NCBI GenBank assembly: GCA_965216135.1
Contig: CBDCFL010000013.1
Span: 1-46,208 of the forward strand
Direction: 5' to 3'
Origin: CBDCFL01 sp965216135
GTDB taxonomy: Bacteria; Pseudomonadota; Alphaproteobacteria; Rhodobacterales; Rhodobacteraceae
Length of the DNA: 46,208 nt
The notes beneath the pieces are model-generated. The model ran no database searches. It had not been told where the DNA came from and worked only from the letters and a program-made list of their open reading frames with translations. This document shows, one piece after another, positions 42,066-46,208 of this stretch (position 1 is its first letter; the number at the start of each line of letters is the position of its first letter). Made by a program: the position numbers and the translations under genes.

Positions 42066-42140
42066 TATGGGCAATCTCTTGTGCCGCAGGTTGTGAAAGG
42101 CATCGATTAGTCGGGCGGGATAAATCTCGGCGTATATGAT

Positions 42141-43277
42141 ATCAATTTCTGACTCTGTGGGGATTCCCAAATCGGTTTTGATCTGATTCAAGGTTGGCAA
42201 AGGAGGATCGCCATGCCAGCCAGTGTTCCGCTTCGTCGCGACTTTGATGCCCGCCACCTTCGTAAACTCGCCAGCCGTTGCAAGGATGCCCGGCAGAGCC
42301 GCCGTCTGTTGTCTCTTGCGGCGGTCTACGATGGCATGCGCCGTGGAGAGGCCGCAAGGATCGGTGGGATGGATCGCCAAACCCTGCGGGACTGGGTTCA
42401 CCGGTCAACGAAGAGGGACCGGATGGCCTCACCAACCGCAAGGGCGCGGGCCGGACGCGCTACCTGAGCGATGTCCAGATGAAAGAACTTGGCGAGATTG
42501 TCGAGACCGGCCCCGACCCGGCGGTGGACGGGGTTGTCCGCTGGCGGCGGATCGACCTGAAGCGGGTGATCGAGGCGCGCTTTGGCGTCATCTATTCCGA
42601 GCGCGGGATATCCAGACTGCTTGGCGAACTGGGCTTTGCCCATATCAGCGCCCGCCCGCAGCATCCCAGGCAGGATAAGCGGATCATCGAGGCGTTTAAA
42701 AAAAACTTCGCCGACACGCTCCAGGTGCAGCTGACCTGCCAGCGGGAACGCCGGTGGAGATCTGGTTCCAGGACGAAGCACGCCTTGGCCAGAAGAATGG
42801 CCTGACGCGCCTGGGCGAGAAAGGGCACGCGCCCCCGCCAGCCGGCCGATCAGCGCTATCACAACGCCTATCTGTTCGGCGCCATCTGTCCGGCTCACGG
42901 CAAGGGGGCGGCGCTCATGCTGCCTTGGGCGGACGCGCAAGCCATGCAGATGCATCTCGACGAGATCAGCCGCCACGTCGCCCGAGGCCCATGCGGTTGT
43001 GCTGATGGATCGGGCCGGATGGCACACCACCGGCAAACTCAAAGTCCCGAAGAACCTCACCATCATCCTGCTGCCATCGCGCGCTCCGGAACTGAACCCG
43101 GTGGAAAATATCTGGCAGTACTTGCGCGCCAATTGGCTCTCCAACCGCGTGCGAAGACTACAATGCCATCGTCGATGCTGGATGCGAAGCTTGGAACAAG
43201 CTCATCGCACAGCCCGAAACCATCACATCAATCGGAATGCGAAAATGGGCCCATATCGGTCAATGTTAAACTGGTAT
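42141..43277 (+). mobile_element. IS630-family element, type A copy 3 (decayed)
   Basis: Closely matches copies 1 and 2 except for six small deletions of 1 to 5 bp, for example at about 42405, 42728, 42813, 42986, 43151 and 43267. The left terminal repeat is replaced by unrelated sequence and no TA flanks the right end. Base substitutions are very few, an unusual decay pattern. Confidence 0.85.
42213..43266 (+). pseudogene. IS630 transposase (type A), multiply frameshifted
   Basis: The same start MPASVPLRRDFDARHLRKL and promoter-proximal AAAGGAGG as the intact copy. The frame breaks after DWVHR by loss of one T, and further losses of 4, 2, 2 and 2 bases scatter the DDE half over all three frames. 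The product cannot be active. Confidence 0.9.
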
Positions 43278-43285
43278 GAGTTATT

Positions 43286-43319
43286 CTGCCTTCGGCGAGG
43301 ATATTTTCGGCAAGATGAA
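43286..43319 (-). repeat. Post-stop intergenic repeat, copy 3
   Basis: Read on the minus strand: TTCATCTTGCCG then AAATATCCTCGCCGAAGGC, six bases after the tadA stop. The 19-base core is identical to the copy after hisE, and the orientation relative to the upstream gene is the same. Confidence 0.6.
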
Positions 43320-43325
43320 TTGTGC

Positions 43326-43775
43326 TTAACGTTTGTCAGCGAAAAAGGACTTTAGCAATTCCTCGGCGTCTCGCGCGCCAATGCCCTCGTAAACTTCGGG
43401 CACATGATGGCTCTGCGGATGGCTAAACACCTGCGCGCCATGCGCCACGCCGCCCGATTTTGGGTCATCGGCCCCATAATAAAGCCGTGCAATGCGGGCC
43501 TGGGAAATGGCGCTGGCGCACATCGCGCAAGGTTCCAGCGTGACGTATAGGTCATGGCCGACAAGACGCTCTGAGCCAACCGCCGCACAGGCCGCGCGGA
43601 TCGCGAGGATTTCGGCATGCGCCGTAGGGTCGCCCAGTTCGCGGGTGCGGTTTCCAGCAGCCGCGACGACCGCGCCGCCCGGTCCGACCAGTACCGCGCC
43701 CACGGGCACTTCGCCGCGCTGTGCGGCGGCGCGCGCTTCGGCCAGTGCTGCGTCCATATGACTGGTGAAAGTCAT
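43326..43775 (-). CDS. tadA: tRNA-specific adenosine deaminase
   Basis: A 149-residue cytidine-deaminase-fold enzyme that converts A34 to inosine in tRNA-Arg(ACG). The zinc site is HAEILAIRAAC near residue 53 with the catalytic Glu, and PCAMCASAISQARI near 83 with two cysteine ligands. YYGADDPKSGG and the C-terminal ELLKSFFADKR are typical. AGGAGG lies 6 bp before the ATG. It is divergent from the pseudouridine synthase gene. Confidence 0.95.
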   Translation of the reverse strand: MTFTSHMDAALAEARAAAQRGEVPVGAVLVGPGGAVVAAAGNRTRELGDPTAHAEILAIRAACAAVGSERLVGHDLYVTLEPCAMCASAISQARIARLYYGADDPKSGGVAHGAQVFSHPQSHHVPEVYEGIGARDAEELLKSFFADKR

Positions 43776-43832
43776 GGGTGACCTCCTGCCAAGTCGCTTT
43801 CACTTTGTCCATCCAAAGGCTAAGGCGAGCCC

Positions 43833-44618
43833 ATGAGCCAAGTCCCCCAAAAAGGCGACCGTATTGCCAAAGTGCTGGCGCGGTCCGGCGTCGCCAGCCG
43901 CCGCGAGGCCGAGCGAATGATTGAGGCCGGACGTATTTCGGTCAACGGCAAAGCAATCGCATCGCCCGCACTGAATGTCGGGCCGAACGACCGGGTTGCC
44001 GTGGATGGCAAGCAGATTGACGCCGCCGAGGCATCCCGGCTCTGGCTTTATCACAAACCCGCGGGACTGGTGACGACGACACGCGACGAAAAAGGCCGAC
44101 CGACGGTCTTTGACAATCTGCCGCAGGGCCTTCCGCGGGTGATCTCGGTTGGACGTCTGGATTTGAATTCAGAGGGATTGCTGCTCTTGACCAATGACGG
44201 CGCGATCAAGCGGCACCTGGAGCTGCCGTCCACGGGCTGGCTCAGAAAATACCGCGTTCGCGTCAAGGGCACCCCAAGTGACGATATGTTTGCGCCTTTG
44301 CGCAAGGGTCTTCGCTTGGGCAGTGATGCCTTCATGCCGATGAGCGTCACGCTGGACCGCCAACAGGGGGCAAATGCCTGGCTGACAATCGCCCTGCGCG
44401 AAGGCAAGAACCGAGAAATTCGCCGCGCCGTTGAGGCGATCGGGATGCAAGTCAACCGGCTAATCCGAGTGAGTTTTGGGCCATTCCAGCTGGGCAATCT
44501 CAAGGCTGGTGAGGTCCAGGAAATTAGACGACGGGTGCTGCGCGATCAGCTTGGATCGGATTTCTTTGACAGCGAGCCTGCGCGATCCGTGCGCGTGAGC
44601 CGAAATCGCCGTCGTTAG
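43833..44618 (+). CDS. rluB: RsuA/RluB-family 23S rRNA pseudouridine synthase
   Basis: A 261-residue protein. An N-terminal S4 RNA-binding domain (RIAKVLARSGVASRREAERMIEAGRISVNG) is followed by the synthase domain, with the catalytic Asp in SVGRLDLNSEGLLLLTNDG near residue 110 and REGKNREIRRAVEAIG near 190. It isomerises a uridine in 23S rRNA; RluB is the likeliest, but RluE or RsuA cannot be excluded by motifs alone. The common long basic C-terminal extension of RluB is missing; it ends SVRVSRNRRR, so it is a short version. Confidence 0.87.
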   Translation: MSQVPQKGDRIAKVLARSGVASRREAERMIEAGRISVNGKAIASPALNVGPNDRVAVDGKQIDAAEASRLWLYHKPAGLVTTTRDEKGRPTVFDNLPQGLPRVISVGRLDLNSEGLLLLTNDGAIKRHLELPSTGWLRKYRVRVKGTPSDDMFAPLRKGLRLGSDAFMPMSVTLDRQQGANAWLTIALREGKNREIRRAVEAIGMQVNRLIRVSFGPFQLGNLKAGEVQEIRRRVLRDQLGSDFFDSEPARSVRVSRNRRR

Positions 44619-44741
44619 TTCGCTCTACTCAGGCCGGGTTTTCGCGCATGAGGCCGCAAGATGCGGATTGGCGTGTCGAGAACATTCTGAGTTGACCGGT
44701 TTATGTACCATATGAGTTGACCGCTTCTGTTGCGGTTTCTG

Positions 44742-44794
44742 GCCCTGTGGACAAGTGGTCGGTCGCGGAGCGGCTGTCCACTTGTCCACAGGGC
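44742..44794. repeat. Perfect 17-bp inverted repeat inside the ISNCY element
   Basis: GCCCTGTGGACAAGTGG at 44742-44758 and its exact complement at 44778-44794, with a 19-nt loop. It lies just downstream of the transposase stop (minus strand). No T run follows. It may end the transposase transcript or be a structural transposition site. Confidence 0.65.
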
Positions 44795-44818
44795 GCCGGT
44801 CGGTCGCGTCGAAGCGGG

Positions 44819-45995
44819 TCACGCGGCCTCGCGGGTTTGGCTGTCGATCGGTTGGCCATCGGCGTGGTATCGCGCCAGACATCGCGGTCCATGGAAGACG
44901 GCCATTGTGCCGTCGGGGTATTCGTGGACGCGGACCCTGGCCTTGACGTAATGGCGGCGGTGGCGGCCGGCGGGGATCTGAAGTGCCAGGCGCTTGTAGC
45001 GCACCGTGTTGTCGTTTGAGACGGTGCGTTCCTCGTGGATGCACAGGATGTCGTCGAGCGCGCCGGTGAAGGGGACGAAGGCGGTGCCCCGGTCCTCGGC
45101 CGGGGTCGCGAAGCGGGCGTTGTGTTGTGGCAGGAAGACCTCCTTGAGGAAGCGGTTGGCCTCGACCATGTCGGTGATGCCGGCGAGCCTGAGTTCCTGG
45201 GGCAGGCGCTTCTGCAAGGTGCCGAACATGCGCTCCGAGCGCCGCCTTGCCTCGGGCGAGCAGGCCGGGATCAACTCGATGCCGAGCTGCGCCAGGGCGC
45301 GGCCGACCTGGGTCGGGGTGTCCTTGTCCACCTTGCCGCCGGCCTCGGGCGTGTTCCAGTAGTGGCTGGCGCGGTCGGCGTAGAGCGAGCAGAACAGGCC
45401 CTTGGCCCGGATCGCCTCGGACACCCCCTGGAAGCTCGACATGGTGCCCTCTTCGGCGACGAAGAAGGCCGAGTAGATATCGCTGGTCGCATCGTCCATG
45501 GTGACGATCAGGTCCCACCATCGACCGGGGACCCACTCGTGGCTCGAGCCGTCCTGGTGCAACATCATGCCGGGCAGGGCACGGCGCGGCCGCTTGCGCC
45601 GGTGCGCCCCACGCCTGGGCGCCGCGCGCCTGCGCCCATGGGCTTGCAAGCTCAGCCGCAGCCAGTTGTAGCTGCGCTTGAAGCCGTGATCGGCCACCAG
45701 CTTCTCGTGGAAGTGCTTGGCCGTGAAGTCCCAGTAGCGGGTGTCGAACAACTCCAGCACCCGCGCCACCTCGTCCACCGGCGCGCGCCGCGCCGAGAGG
45801 CGGCCCAGGCGGCGGTCGTAGAGACCGTCGGCTCCCTCCGCCTCGTAGCGGTCGCGGCCAGCGCCGGAAGGTGCGCTCCGAGACACCCAGAACCTCCGCC
45901 GCCTCCGCCTGGCTCAAGCCACCCCGATGGGTGCGCCCGTAAACCTCATCGAACTTCATCAATCTCAGTCCCTGTACCTGCTCCGTCCGACGCAT
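44819..45995 (-). pseudogene. ISNCY-family transposase, frameshifted
   Basis: The N-terminal part (from 45995) holds a helix-turn-helix, RGGLSQAEAAEVLGVSERTFRRW. One extra C near 45859 shifts the frame; the rest, RDRYEAEGADGLYDRRLG through YWDFTAKHFHEKLV, the DDE segments MMLHQDGSSHEW, LIVTMDDATSDIYSAFF and ERMFGTLQKRLPQELRL, ends at 44819. Apart from that single base the protein is complete at about 391 residues. It is probably inactive unless the base is a sequence error. Confidence 0.85.
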
Positions 45996-46171
45996 CGCCT
46001 CCCTCCATGGCTTGGAGGCGTTCTAAAACCGGACAGATCATCTGGTACATAAACCGGACATATCGCGTGTTACCGACAAAGATGCGGATTGGCGTAGCCA
46101 AGACAACTGGTTTATGGTATGCTGCTGGTTGCGGGATGCGTAGAATCACCCAAGACCTGGGAGACCCCGGT

Positions 46172-46208
46172 ATGATCCTTTACCCGATGATCGAAATTCA
46201 AAACGGCA
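46172..46208 (+). CDS. HisA/HisF-like TIM-barrel protein, 5' end only
   Basis: Only the first 12 codons, MILYPMIEIQNG, are in the window. They parallel the HisA start MILYPAIDLKDG at 14692, with Glu in place of the catalytic Asp. Rhodobacterales carry such HisA-related paralogues, so this is probably one of them and not the pathway enzyme. The assignment rests on very little sequence. Confidence 0.5.
   Translation, partial: MILYPMIEIQNG

Larger units (their letters stand above)
44674..46078 (-). mobile_element. ISNCY (IS1202-like) element with 16-bp target duplication
   Basis: A 1405-bp element flanked by an exact direct repeat AAGATGCGGATTGGCG at 44658-44673 and 46079-46094. Both ends start TGTCG with AACA two bases further in, and further in share CCGGTTTATGTACCA, forming an imperfect inverted repeat. 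Long target duplications are known for IS1202-type elements. It lies between rluB and a HisA-like gene. Confidence 0.8.

Noticed and set aside
7534..43277. A 35-kb composite transposon bounded by type A IS630 copies
   Set aside because: The interior is core chromosome (metG, his, pnt, tRNAs), and the far copy has lost its ends and TA flanks.
1..46208. CRISPR array or phage genes
   Set aside because: No regularly spaced short repeats and no structural, integrase or cas-like genes were seen.

Overview
The window is 46 kb of GC-rich DNA that reads as an alphaproteobacterium, most likely a Rhodobacterales/Roseobacter-type marine bacterium. The signs are the gene sets and their order (two-subunit pntAB, kynU-kynA, hisA-hisF-hisE, rlmB divergent from tRNA-Tyr, a DUF983 gene beside a NUDIX gene), a GTTC-N7-GTTC LexA box, and an archaeal-style two-zinc-knuckle MetRS. 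No species can be assigned from the sequence alone.

Layout. 1-6346: an IS630 tail, a TetA-like exporter, then a zinc alcohol dehydrogenase followed by two oxygenases that fit the TmpA/TmpB organophosphonate pathway, a convergent TetR regulator, two palindromes, and an enolase-superfamily gene whose last codons are now supplied by an insertion sequence. 6325-8696: two tandem IS630 copies, the first frameshifted and the second intact. 8792-16521: transhydrogenase pntB/pntA, an ICMT-like membrane methyltransferase, kynU-kynA, hisA-hisF-hisE. 16577-19757: a TPR pseudogene with an in-frame stop, a CoA-binding protein, rlmB with a good terminator, tRNA-Tyr with a good promoter. 19994-22079: a minus-strand envelope-stress-type module (EF-hand protein, ECF sigma factor, small membrane protein, Spy/CpxP-like protein). 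22241-31073: two IS1595 copies, an IS200/IS605 copy, broken DUF983, EamA and LysE genes, an intact NUDIX gene, an SOS-box-controlled ImuA-like gene and a large anion permease. 31163-37111: an MFS transporter, metG, two tandem frameshifted copies of a small four-helix membrane protein, an inositol-phosphatase-family gene, a rhomboid protease, tRNA-Leu(TAA). 37209-43277: a broken subtilisin autotransporter truncated by an IS630, itself disrupted by two other IS630 elements, then a third decayed copy of the first IS630 type. 43326-46208: tadA, an rluB-type pseudouridine synthase, an ISNCY element with a 16-bp target duplication, and the start of a HisA-like gene.

The dominant theme is insertion-sequence expansion with gene decay. 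About ten single-base frameshifts or nonsense changes fall in transporters, envelope proteins and transposases, while every housekeeping gene is intact. That suggests relaxed selection (for example a recent host-associated lifestyle), although indel errors in the assembly must be excluded, especially inside repeats. The most interesting biology is the candidate TmpAB catabolic cluster with its palindromes, the duplicated small HCO-like membrane proteins, the orphan LexA-controlled imuA, and two families of unexplained intergenic repeats.
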